A DNA stretch of 64,000 bases from Streptomyces sp. NBC_00704 (lineage in GTDB: Bacteria > Actinomycetota > Actinomycetes > Streptomycetales > Streptomycetaceae): positions 5,514,501 to 5,578,500 of the forward strand of contig NZ_CP109000.1 in NCBI RefSeq assembly GCF_036226605.1. Reading direction: 5' to 3'. The position numbers and the translations under genes are program-made. Positions 49,321-62,341 of this stretch are shown here, one piece after another; within the stretch, counting starts at the first letter, position 1, and each line of letters begins with the position of its first letter. The notes under the pieces are model-generated. The model was given only the letters and a program-made list of their open reading frames with translations. It was not told the origin of the DNA and did not search any database.

Positions 49321-50694
49321 GTGCGTGAATACCTGCTGACGCTCTGCATCACGGCCGCGGTGACGTATCTGCTGACCGGGCCGGTACGGAAGTTCGCGAT
49401 CGTGGCCGGAGCGATGCCGGAGATCAGGGCCCGTGACGTGCACCGGGAACCCACTCCGCGGCTCGGCGGTATCGCCATGTTCTTCGGTCTGTGCGCCGGC
49501 CTGCTGGTCGCCGACCACCTGACCAACCTGAACGAGGTCTTCGAGAAGTCGAACGAGCCGCGCGCCCTGCTCTCCGGCGCGGCGCTGATCTGGCTGATCG
49601 GCGTCCTGGACGACAAGTTCGAGATCGACGCGCTGATCAAGCTGGGCGGCCAGATGATCGCCGCCGGCGTCATGGTCATGCAGGGTCTGACGATCCTGTG
49701 GCTGCCCATCCCGCTCGTCGGCACGGTCGCGCTGACCCAGTGGCAGGGCACGCTGCTGACGGTGGCACTGGTCGTCATCACCATCAACGCGGTGAACTTC
49801 GTGGACGGCCTCGACGGGCTCGCCGCCGGCATGGTGTGCATCGCGGCGGCCGCGTTCTTCATGTACGCCTACCGCATCTGGTACTCGTACGGCATCGAGG
49901 CCGCGGCCCCGGCGACGCTGTTCGCGGCGATCCTGATGGGCATGTGCCTGGGCTTCCTGCCGCACAACATGCATCCCGCGCGGATCTTCATGGGCGACTC
50001 GGGCTCGATGCTGATCGGGCTGGTGCTGGCGGCGGGCGCGATCTCCATCACGGGCCAGGTCGACCCCGACGTCATGAAGCTGTTCTCCGGGTCCGAGCGC
50101 AACGCCGTCCACCAGATGGTGCCGGTCTACATCCCGCTGGTGATGCCGCTGACGATCATCGCGATCCCGGCCGCCGACCTCGTCCTGGCGATCGTGCGCC
50201 GCACCTGGCGCGGCCAGTCGCCGTTCGCGGCGGACCGCGGCCACCTGCACCACCGGCTGCTGGAGATCGGCCACTCGCACAGCCGCGCGGTGCTGATCAT
50301 GTACTTCTGGTCGGCGCTGATCGCGTTCGGCGCGCTGGCCTACTCGGTCAACTCGGCCTCCATGTGGATCGTCCTCGGCGTCGTGGCGCTCAGCGCGGTC
50401 GGCCTGGGGCTGCTCCTGCTGCCGCGCTTCACCCCCCGCGCACCGCGCTGGGCCGAGGCGTTCCTCCCGCCCCGTTACCGGCGGCGGCGGGCGGAGGCGC
50501 GCAGCGGGGCGATGGCGCCGGCCGCCGACGGTCCGGTCGCCGACGGTCCGGTCGCCGGGGGAGCGGCCCCGGCCGAGCGCACGCCGCAGCGGGTCCCGGC
50601 CCGCGAGCCGGGCCCCCACCGCAAGATGAACGGCAGCACCGCCCTGTCGGAGCGGACGGGCCGCGTGCGGACCCAGGAGCGCGAGCGCGCGTAG
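49321..50694 (+). CDS. MraY/WecA-family undecaprenyl-phosphate sugar-1-phosphate transferase
   Basis: 457 residues, GTG with GGGGAAG upstream. About eleven membrane helices. Active-site motifs in order: D-V-H-R-E-P-T-P-R-L-G-G, D-D-K-F, N-A-V-N-F-V-D-G-L-D-G-L, F-M-G-D-S-G-S and H-L-H-H-R-L-L. The C-terminal 75 residues are a charged cytoplasmic tail. It likely starts wall-glycopolymer linkage-unit synthesis (GlcNAc-1-P). It lies upstream of atpI in all Streptomyces I know. Confidence 0.93.
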   Translation: MREYLLTLCITAAVTYLLTGPVRKFAIVAGAMPEIRARDVHREPTPRLGGIAMFFGLCAGLLVADHLTNLNEVFEKSNEPRALLSGAALIWLIGVLDDKFEIDALIKLGGQMIAAGVMVMQGLTILWLPIPLVGTVALTQWQGTLLTVALVVITINAVNFVDGLDGLAAGMVCIAAAAFFMYAYRIWYSYGIEAAAPATLFAAILMGMCLGFLPHNMHPARIFMGDSGSMLIGLVLAAGAISITGQVDPDVMKLFSGSERNAVHQMVPVYIPLVMPLTIIAIPAADLVLAIVRRTWRGQSPFAADRGHLHHRLLEIGHSHSRAVLIMYFWSALIAFGALAYSVNSASMWIVLGVVALSAVGLGLLLLPRFTPRAPRWAEAFLPPRYRRRRAEARSGAMAPAADGPVADGPVAGGAAPAERTPQRVPAREPGPHRKMNGSTALSERTGRVRTQERERA

Positions 50695-51196
50695 GACGGG
50701 CGGGGCAGAGGGCGGGAGGCGGGCGGCGGAGCGCGCCCGCCAGGGCGGCTCCAGCGGCCTCGTCACCGGCCTCCTGGGGCTGTCCCTGTGCCCCGGAAGA
50801 GCCTCGTCCGGCCCTCGCCCGGGCTCCCTTCCTCCTCCTCCCTCGTCCCGCCGAGGAGGCTCCGAGGGCGACCCCGACAAGGTAAGAATCTGACTAGAGC
50901 ATTGCCAAGTCGTGGGGCAATCCAGGGTGGGCAAAGGATGCCAATACCAGACAAGACCCCCTCGTTCCCGCCCAGACGCGCGCCATCACTCTCATGTGTG
51001 ACAGCAGGCACACCCAGTAGGTAAAGACCTCATCAAATAGTTTGTGATACGGTTCACGAGAACCCGGAACCCCACCAGAGAACCTCAGCGCGACGGTCCT
51101 CGGGGGCGAGGCCGGCGGAGGTCATTCCGCCCCTCGAACCGGGACTACGCTCGTCCATGACGACACCCTGCCCCCCTTGAAAGCGGAGTTGCCGCC
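50695..51196. promoter_or_regulatory. 502-bp region with presumed atp operon promoter
   Basis: No gene. From about 50880 the base composition falls and the region 51020-51060 has TGATACGGT (extended -10-like, 51045-51053). This would give a message starting near 51060 for atpI and the rest. Confidence 0.45.
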
Positions 51197-51652
51197 ATGC
51201 CCTCCAATGACGTCCGGATCCTGGTCCAGGCCGCCGTGCCCACCGTTGCCGTCGGCGCTGTCGCCGCGGTCGTCAGCGGTGTGGTCGCGGGCGGCAAGGG
51301 GGTCATCGGGGCGGTCGTCGCGACGGTTGTGGTCATCGCTTTCATGGGACTCGGTCTCTTCGTTCTGCAACGCACTGCCAAGTCGCTTCCGCACTTGTTC
51401 CAGGGCATGGGTCTCCTGCTCTACACGACGCAGATCCTGTTGCTGTTCGTCTTCCTGGCCGCGTTCAAGCACACGACGCTGTTCCACCCCCGGGCCTTCG
51501 CGGCCACCCTGCTCGCGGGAACGCTGGTCTGGATCGGCGCACAGACCCGTGCCCACATGAAGTCCAAGATCCTCTACGTCGAACCCGAACCGTCCTCCTC
51601 GACGACGACCTCGAAGGGCCAGAAGCCCGCGACGTCGGGTCACTCGTCGTGA
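51197..51652 (+). CDS. atpI: ATP synthase protein I
   Basis: 151 residues, ATG start. Four membrane helices (A-A-V-P-T-V-A-V-G-A-V-A, G-A-V-V-A-T-V-V-V-I-A, G-L-L-L-Y-T-T-Q-I-L-L-L, F-A-A-T-L-L-A-G-T-L) and a Ser/Thr-rich tail. AtpI aids assembly of the c-ring. First gene of the operon, about 225 bases from atpB. Confidence 0.88.
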   Translation: MPSNDVRILVQAAVPTVAVGAVAAVVSGVVAGGKGVIGAVVATVVVIAFMGLGLFVLQRTAKSLPHLFQGMGLLLYTTQILLLFVFLAAFKHTTLFHPRAFAATLLAGTLVWIGAQTRAHMKSKILYVEPEPSSSTTTSKGQKPATSGHSS

Positions 51653-51877
51653 GGGGTAGGGCCGGGATAAAGGCGTCCGGGAGATCCTGCTATCGTCCGG
51701 TGCCAACTGCGGCATCGCGGGCGCGGGCATCCGAGCTGACGCCTGCTCAATCGCGAGGCACGATGCCCCCAAGCCGCCCTCACATCCGAACCACCAGTCC
51801 CGTGCCGAACCGCGGCCCTGCGCCGCGCCGACACAACGAGGTTGCCGTACCTATGCGCCACGCTGAAGGAGCCCGCG

Positions 51878-52699
51878 GTGAGTGCTGACCCGACGCAGGT
51901 GCTCGCCTTCGAGACCGATTGCCACATCTTCGACGGCTGTGGCTTCCCCTCTCCCGGCCTGCACTCGTTCCTGTTCGAGCCCATCTGGGGCGACGGGGAC
52001 AGCAACGTGTACTTCAACAAGACGATGCTGCTGGCGCTGCTCGGCTCGATCATCATCGTCGGCTTTTTCTGGGCCGCGTTCCGTAAGCCGCAGGTCGTCC
52101 CGGGCAAGCTGCAGATGGTCGCCGAAGCCGGCTACGACTTCATCCGGCGCGGAGTCGTCTACGAGACCATCGGCAAGAAGGAAGGCGAGAAGTACGTACC
52201 GCTCGTCGTCTCGCTCTTCTTCTTCGTCTGGATGATGAACCTCTGGTCGATCGTTCCGATCGCCCAGTTCCCGGTCACGTCGATCATCTCGTACCCCCTG
52301 GTACTGGCCCTGATCGTCTATGTCCTGTGGGTCTCGCTGACCTTCAAGAGGCACGGCTTCGTCGGCTTCTTCAAGAACGTGACGGGCTACGACAAGTCGC
52401 TCGGCCCGGTGCTCCCGCTGGCCATGCTGATCGAGTTCTTCTCGAACATCCTGATCCGGCCGTTCACGCACGCCGTGCGACTCTTCGCCAACATGTTCGC
52501 CGGGCACACGCTGCTGCTGCTCTTCACGATCGCCAGCTGGTACCTGCTGAACGGCATCGGGATCGCCTACGCGGGTGTCTCGTTCGTGATGACCGTCGTG
52601 ATGACCGCCTTCGAGCTGTTCATCCAGGCCTTGCAGGCTTACGTGTTCGTCCTGCTGACCTGCACCTACATCCAGGGCGCGCTCGCCGAGCACCACTGA
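51878..52699 (+). CDS. atpB: F1Fo ATP synthase subunit a
   Basis: 273 residues from GTG 51878 with GAAGGAG six bases upstream; an in-frame ATG 36 bases earlier lacks such a site. Membrane protein with the proton half-channel arginine in H-A-V-R-L-F-A-N-M-F-A-G-H. It also has E-F-F-S-N-I-L-I-R-P-F and F-E-L-F-I-Q-A-L-Q-A-Y-V-F. It directs protons to and from the c-ring. Confidence 0.96.
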   Translation: MSADPTQVLAFETDCHIFDGCGFPSPGLHSFLFEPIWGDGDSNVYFNKTMLLALLGSIIIVGFFWAAFRKPQVVPGKLQMVAEAGYDFIRRGVVYETIGKKEGEKYVPLVVSLFFFVWMMNLWSIVPIAQFPVTSIISYPLVLALIVYVLWVSLTFKRHGFVGFFKNVTGYDKSLGPVLPLAMLIEFFSNILIRPFTHAVRLFANMFAGHTLLLLFTIASWYLLNGIGIAYAGVSFVMTVVMTAFELFIQALQAYVFVLLTCTYIQGALAEHH

Positions 52700-52766
52700 G
52701 CACCCCGCTCCCCGAGTCGTCCGGTGGCCAACCCCCACCGGTCCGTAAAGAAAAGGAAGAACTGGC

Positions 52767-52997
52767 ATGTCCCAGACCCTTGCTGCTGTCGAAGGCTCCC
52801 TCGGCTCCATCGGTTACGGCCTCGCCGCGATCGGCCCCGGCGTCGGCGTCGGCATCATCTTCGGTAACGGCACCCAGGCCCTCGCGCGTCAGCCCGAAGC
52901 GGCCGGCCTGATCCGCGCCAACCAGATCCTGGGCTTCGCGTTCTGTGAGGCGCTGGCCCTGATCGGTCTGGTCATGCCGTTCGTCTACGGCTACTGA
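52767..52997 (+). CDS. atpE: F1Fo ATP synthase subunit c
   Basis: 76 residues, ATG with AAGGAAG upstream. Helical hairpin: G-x-G-V-G-V-G-I-I-F-G first helix, polar loop A-R-Q-P-E-A, second helix with the proton-carrying Glu in F-C-E-A-L-A-L-I-G. Forms the rotor ring. Confidence 0.97.
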   Translation: MSQTLAAVEGSLGSIGYGLAAIGPGVGVGIIFGNGTQALARQPEAAGLIRANQILGFAFCEALALIGLVMPFVYGY

Positions 52998-53038
52998 TCG
53001 CCGATTTCGGACCAGCCGACCAGACGAAAGGCATACAC

Positions 53039-53584
53039 ATGAGCCAGATGCTCATCGTGGCGGCCGAGGAGATGGAAAATCCCCTCGTCCCGCCGATCCC
53101 TGAGCTCGTCATCGGCCTGCTCGCCTTCGTCATCGTCTTCGGCTTCCTCGCCAAGAAGCTCCTCCCGAACATCAACAAGGTTCTGGAGCAGCGGCGTGAG
53201 GCCATCGAGGGCGGTATCGAGAAGGCCGAGGCCGCACAGACCGAGGCCCAGAGCGTCCTGGAGCAGTACAAGGCCCAGCTCGCCGAGGCCCGCCACGAGG
53301 CCGCGCGCCTGCGCCAGGAGGCGCAGGAGCAGGGCGCCACGCTCATCACCGAGATGCGCGCGGAAGGCCAGCGTCAGCGCGAGGAGATCGTCGCGGCCGG
53401 ACACAGCCAGATCGAGGCCGACCGCAAGGCCGCCGCGTCCGCGCTGCGTCAGGACGTCGGCAAGCTCGCGACCGAGCTGGCCGGCAAGCTCGTCGGCGAG
53501 TCCCTCGAGGACCACGCCCGGCAGAGCCGCGTCATCGACCGCTTCCTCGACGAGCTCGAGGAGAAGGCCGAGGCGTCTCGATGA
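53039..53584 (+). CDS. atpF: F1Fo ATP synthase subunit b
   Basis: 181 residues, ATG with AAAGG upstream. One N-terminal membrane helix (L-V-I-G-L-L-A-F-V-I-V-F-G-F-L-A) and a long charged coiled coil (A-E-A-A-Q-T-E-A-Q-S-V-L-E-Q-Y). Peripheral stalk; its stop overlaps atpH. Confidence 0.96.
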   Translation: MSQMLIVAAEEMENPLVPPIPELVIGLLAFVIVFGFLAKKLLPNINKVLEQRREAIEGGIEKAEAAQTEAQSVLEQYKAQLAEARHEAARLRQEAQEQGATLITEMRAEGQRQREEIVAAGHSQIEADRKAAASALRQDVGKLATELAGKLVGESLEDHARQSRVIDRFLDELEEKAEASR

Positions 53585-54402
53585 CCGCACACGGAGCGAG
53601 CCGCGAGGCATTCGCAGCAGCCCGTGAGCGTCTCGACGCGCTGACGGACTCCACGTCCGTGGACGCGGCGCGGCTCGCAGAGGAGCTGGCGTCCGTCACG
53701 GCGCTGCTCCACGGCGAGATCTCGCTGCGTCGGGTCCTCACCGACCCGGCGCAGGCCGCCGACCGCAAGGCCGAGCTGGTACAGCGCCTGCTCGGCAGCC
53801 AGATCAGCGGCCCGACCGCCGACCTGGTGGCCGGTACGGTGCGTTCGCGCTGGTCGCAGTCGCGCGACCTGGTGGACACGCTGGAGGAGCTGGCGAACAT
53901 CGCCGACCTCACCGCCGCGCAGAAGGCCGGCACGCTCGACGACGTCGAGGACGAGCTGTTCCGCTTCGGGCGGATCGTCTCCTCCAACACGGAGCTGCGC
54001 GCCGCACTGACCGACCGGAAGGCCACCGTCCCGGCCAAGAGCGAGCTGCTGCGCAGTCTGCTCGGCGGCCGGGCCGACGCGGCCACCGAGCGACTGGTGA
54101 CGCGCCTCGTGACCGCGCCGCGTGGACGTAGCCTGGAAGCGGGCCTCGAGTCCCTGTCCAAGCTCGCCGCGGAGCGCCGCGACCGCATGGTCGCCGTCGT
54201 GACCTCGGCGGTGCCGCTGAGCGACCCGCAGAAGCAGCGCCTCGGCGCGGCCCTCGGGAAGCTCTACGGCCGCAGGATGCACCTCAACCTCGACGTGGAC
54301 CCCGCGGTCCTCGGCGGGATCCGGGTGCAGGTCGGCGACGAGGTGATCAACGGCTCCCTCGCGGACCGCCTCGAGGACGCCGCCCGCCGCATGGCGAGCT
54401 AG
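53581..54402 (+). CDS. atpH: F1Fo ATP synthase subunit delta
   Basis: 273 residues, ATG overlapping the atpF stop by four bases. It is longer than the 180-residue E. coli delta, as usual in actinobacteria. C-terminal hallmark V-T-S-A-V-P-L-S-D and G-G-I-R-V-Q-V-G-D-E-V-I-N-G-S. Links the stator to F1. Confidence 0.95.
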   Translation: MTAHGASREAFAAARERLDALTDSTSVDAARLAEELASVTALLHGEISLRRVLTDPAQAADRKAELVQRLLGSQISGPTADLVAGTVRSRWSQSRDLVDTLEELANIADLTAAQKAGTLDDVEDELFRFGRIVSSNTELRAALTDRKATVPAKSELLRSLLGGRADAATERLVTRLVTAPRGRSLEAGLESLSKLAAERRDRMVAVVTSAVPLSDPQKQRLGAALGKLYGRRMHLNLDVDPAVLGGIRVQVGDEVINGSLADRLEDAARRMAS

Positions 54403-54536
54403 CAGCAACTCAAGACCGCAAGTCGAACTGATGGCGGCCCTGGTTGGGCCGTGCAGAGGATTCACCTCTTTCAGGGGGGAGTCCCCATCCCCCCAAAGTG
54501 AAACTTCGGGCCCAACAAGGAGAGCAGGGAACCCAG

Positions 54537-56126
<1,590 letters not shown>

Positions 56127-56147
56127 CGTAAGGAAGGGACCTGACTC

Positions 56148-57064
56148 ATGGGAGCCCAGCTCCGGGTCTACAAGCGTCGCATCCGATCCGTCACCGCGAC
56201 CAAGAAGATCACCAAGGCGATGGAGATGATCGCCGCCTCGCGTGTCGTCAAGGCGCAGCGCAAGGTGGCGGCCTCCGCGCCGTACGCGACCGAGCTCACC
56301 CGCGCGGTCTCGGCGGTCGGCACCGGTTCGAACACCAAGCACCCGCTGACCACGGAGGCGGAGACGGCGACCCGTGCCGCGGTGCTGCTCCTCACGAGCG
56401 ACCGCGGACTGGCCGGCGCCTTCAACTCCAACGCGATCAAGGCCGCCGAGCAGCTGACGGCGCGCCTCGAGGCGGAGGGCAAGGAGGTCGACACGTACAT
56501 CGTCGGCCGCCGCGGTCTGGCCCACTACAACTTCCGCGAGCGCAAGGTCGCGGAGTCGTGGTCGGGTTTCACCGACGAGCCCACCTACGCGGACGCGAAG
56601 AAGGTCGCGGGTCCGCTGATCGAGGCCATCGAGAAGGACACGGCTGACGGCGGCGTGGACGAACTCCACATCGTCTTCACCGAGTTCGTCTCGATGATGA
56701 CGCAGACGGCGCTCGACGACCGTCTGCTGCCGCTCAGCCTCGACGAGGTGGCGGAGGAAGCAGCCCCCAAGGGCGAGATCCTTCCGCTGTACGACTTCGA
56801 GCCCTCGGCGGAGGACGTCCTCGACGCCCTGCTGCCGCGCTATGTGGAGAGCCGCGTGTACAACGCGCTTCTCCAGTCGGCAGCCTCGAAGCACGCCGCC
56901 ACGCGGCGCGCGATGAAGTCGGCCACCGACAACGCAGGAGAGCTCATCGAGACGCTCTCCCGCCTTGCCAACGCGGCCCGCCAGGCCGAAATCACCCAGG
57001 AAATCAGCGAGATCGTCGGTGGCTCCGCAGCCCTGGCCGACGCGACCGCGGGGAGTGACAGGTA

Positions 57065-57065
<1 letters not shown>
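56148..57065 (+). CDS. atpG: F1Fo ATP synthase subunit gamma
   Basis: 305 residues, ATG. The N-terminal helix R-V-Y-K-R-R-I-R-S-V and C-terminal A-T-D-N-A-G-E-L-I-E-T-L-S-R-L-A-N form the central shaft; D-R-G-L-A-G-A-F-N is the middle fold. Its stop overlaps the atpD ATG by one base (TAATG). Confidence 0.97.
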
Positions 57066-58501
<1,436 letters not shown>

Positions 58502-58540
58502 ACTCCCTGAGTTCGCAGTGAGCCCCACGGCTCACGCCTG

Positions 58541-58567
58541 AGGGGGCGGGCGCGTCCCGCCCCCTCA
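58541..58567 (+). terminator. hairpin between atpD and atpC
   Basis: An 11-base perfect stem GAGGGGGCGGG / CCCGCCCCCTC with a five-base loop, no long T run. It separates the F1 catalytic genes from epsilon and may lower or process the message before atpC. Confidence 0.7.
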
Positions 58568-58634
58568 CGCACGCCCCTTAGACTTGTAACCAACACCCGG
58601 CAGAATCCGCCGGGTGGTGACCCGAGGAGCCACC

Positions 58635-59009
58635 TTGGCTGCTGAGCTGCACGTCGCGCTGGTCGCGGCCGACCGAGAGGTCTGGTCCGGCGAGGCCACC
58701 CTGGTCGTCGCGCGCACCACGTCCGGCGACATCGGCGTCATGCCCGGTCACCAGCCGCTGCTCGGTGTGCTGGAGTCGGGCCCGGTGACCATCCGTACGA
58801 GTGATGGTGGAACGGTCGTCGCCGCGGTGCACGGCGGTTTCATCTCGTTCGCGGACGACAAGCTGTCGCTGCTGGCCGAGATCGCCGAGCTGTCGGACGA
58901 GATCGACGTCCAGCGCGTGGAGCGGGAGCTGGAGCGCGCGAAGGCGGAGGGCGACGCCGCCGCCGAGCGTCGCGCGGACGTACGACTGCGTGCGGCGGCC
59001 TCGCGCTGA
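58635..59009 (+). CDS. atpC: F1Fo ATP synthase subunit epsilon
   Basis: 124 residues. TTG 58635 is chosen because GAGGAG lies six bases upstream; a GTG 21 bases earlier has none. The beta sandwich (E-V-W-S-G-E-A, G-D-I-G-V-M-P-G-H-Q-P-L-L) is followed by a short C-terminal helical part (E-R-E-L-E-R-A-K-A-E-G-D). Regulatory end of the rotor. Confidence 0.95.
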   Translation: MAAELHVALVAADREVWSGEATLVVARTTSGDIGVMPGHQPLLGVLESGPVTIRTSDGGTVVAAVHGGFISFADDKLSLLAEIAELSDEIDVQRVERELERAKAEGDAAAERRADVRLRAAASR

Positions 59010-59035
59010 CCCAGGGCACAGCCGCATGACGTCAC

Positions 59036-59081
59036 TCAGCCGCGGTCGGTTCCGGAGCAATCCGGCGCCGACCGCGGCTGA
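59036..59081 (+). terminator. terminator of the atp operon
   Basis: A 14-base stem TCAGCCGCGGTCGG / CCGACCGCGGCTGA around an 18-base loop, 26 bases after atpC. Confidence 0.85.
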
Positions 59082-59144
59082 GGCAGATCTGGATGTTTTT
59101 TCCGTTCCGTTACCTGTTTCGGTACCTAGGAGACGAGGAGGTCG

Positions 59145-59597
59145 GTGTCGATGGTCCTCGCTCTGACTGTGTGCGGAATCGTCGTGGCCCTGGTGGTGCT
59201 GGGGTTGTTCGTCTTCGGTCTGCGCCGCAGACTCATCCAGCGCTCCGGCGGCACCTTCGACTGTTCGCTGCGCTGGGACGTCTCCGAGGAGGCGGACACG
59301 AGCGGCAAGGGCTGGAGCTACGGCGTCGCCCGCTACAACGGCGACCGCATCGAGTGGTACCGGGTCTTCTCCTACGCCTACCGTCCGCGCCGGGTCCTGG
59401 AGCGCGGCTCGATCGAGGTGGCCGGCCGCCGGCTCCCCGACGGCGAGGAGGAGCTGGCGCTGCTGTCCGACGCCGTCGTCCTCGTCTGTGTGCACCGCGG
59501 GATCCGTCTCGAACTCGCCATGAGCGAGGACGCGTTGACCGGTTTCCTGGCCTGGCTGGAGGCGGCGCCGCCCGGTCAGCGGGTGAACGTGGCCTGA
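59145..59597 (+). CDS. DUF2550 membrane protein
   Basis: 150 residues, GTG with GAGGAG four bases upstream (an ATG two codons later is possible). One N-terminal helix (V-C-G-I-V-V-A-L-V-V-L-G-L-F) and a soluble domain with R-W-D-V-S, W-Y-R-V-F-S-Y and R-L-E-L-A-M-S-E-D-A-L-T-G-F-L-A-W-L. This actinobacterial family always follows atpC in Streptomyces; function unknown. Confidence 0.9.
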   Translation: MSMVLALTVCGIVVALVVLGLFVFGLRRRLIQRSGGTFDCSLRWDVSEEADTSGKGWSYGVARYNGDRIEWYRVFSYAYRPRRVLERGSIEVAGRRLPDGEEELALLSDAVVLVCVHRGIRLELAMSEDALTGFLAWLEAAPPGQRVNVA

Positions 59598-59602
59598 CCG
59601 CG

Positions 59603-59639
59603 TTCGCCCTCCCCCGGAACAGGTCCGGGAGAGGGCGAA
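59603..59639. terminator. bidirectional terminator between DUF2550 and chitinase genes
   Basis: TTCGCCCT / AGGGCGAA outer stem with an inner CCGGA/TCCGG stem, between the two convergent genes. Confidence 0.8.
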
Positions 59640-59670
59640 GTCGTTCGGTCATGCGGTCATACGCACTCGG

Positions 59671-61503
<1,833 letters not shown>

Positions 61504-61564
61504 CCTGCGCCTCCTCGGGGGGAGTCGGGGGGCGTGACTGAGCCTTCACACCCACGGTGCCGCG

Positions 61565-61606
61565 AGAATAGAAAGGTCTGGACCATGGGTCAATAGGTCT
61601 GGACCA
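61565..61606 (-). promoter_or_regulatory. chitinase promoter with two 12-bp direct repeats
   Basis: On the minus strand TGGTCCAGACCT occurs twice (61595-61606 and 61574-61585). A TTGACC -35 (61588-61593) and TATTCT -10 (61565-61570) are spaced by 17 bases; the promoter-proximal repeat lies in the spacer. Repeats of this kind are known from Streptomyces chitinase genes, where they mediate chitin induction and glucose repression. Confidence 0.9.
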
Positions 61607-61675
61607 CTGCACGGGATAAACCTCGGACCGCCACCGAAACGCCTCCCGAAACCCCCCGGCCGCGGACCCCGGACG

Positions 61676-62341
61676 TCAGTCGGGACCGGGCTCGACGCCC
61701 AGCTCCTGGGCCAGCACCGCCGCCTGGACCCGGCTGCGCAGCCCCAGCTTGCCCAGCAGCCGGCTCACATGGGTCTTCACCGTCGCCTCCGCCATGTCCA
61801 GGCGCGCGGCGATCCCCGCGTTGGACAGCCCCCGGCCCAGACAGGCCAGGACCTCGCGTTCGCGCCGGGTCAGCGCGTCGAGCACGGCGGGATCGGCCGC
61901 GGGCGCGCGGGCCGGCCGCGCGGCGAACTCGGCGATCAGACGGCGGGTCACGGCCGGGGCGATCAGGCCGTCCCCGGCCGCCACCGTGCGGACCGCGGTG
62001 AGCAGATCCCTCGCCTCGGTGTCCTTCAGCAGGAACCCGGACGCTCCCGCCCGCAGCGCGCCGAAGACGTACTCGTCGAGGTCGAAGGTGGTCAGCACCA
62101 GCACGTCGGCGAGGCCCTCCCCGACCACGGTCCGGGTCGCGGACACCCCGTCCAGGCGCGGCATCTGAACGTCCATCAGCACCAGGTCGGGCCGCAGCTC
62201 CCGGGCCAGCCGCACCGCCTGCTCGCCGTCCGCGGCCTCGCCGACCACCTCGATGTCGGGTGCGCTGCGCAGGATGAGGACCAGTCCCGCGCGGACCGCG
62301 GACTGGTCCTCGGCGACCAGGACCCGGATGGCGGCGCTCAT
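61676..62341 (-). CDS. NarL/LuxR-type response regulator
   Basis: 221 residues, ATG overlapping the kinase stop by four bases. Receiver with V-A-E-D-Q near the start, acceptor Asp in L-V-L-M-D-V-Q-M-P and Lys in F-L-L-K-D. LuxR helix-turn-helix at the C-terminus (L-T-R-R-E-R-E-V-L-A-C-L, A-T-V-K-T-H-V-S-R-L-L). Forms a two-component pair with the upstream kinase. The neighbouring chitinase is a conceivable target, but that is only proximity. Confidence 0.94.
   Translation of the reverse strand: MSAAIRVLVAEDQSAVRAGLVLILRSAPDIEVVGEAADGEQAVRLARELRPDLVLMDVQMPRLDGVSATRTVVGEGLADVLVLTTFDLDEYVFGALRAGASGFLLKDTEARDLLTAVRTVAAGDGLIAPAVTRRLIAEFAARPARAPAADPAVLDALTRREREVLACLGRGLSNAGIAARLDMAEATVKTHVSRLLGKLGLRSRVQAAVLAQELGVEPGPD

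Noticed and set aside
47866..50934. 1022-codon frame antisense to glyA and the MraY/WecA gene
   Set aside because: Mirror of two confidently identified genes.
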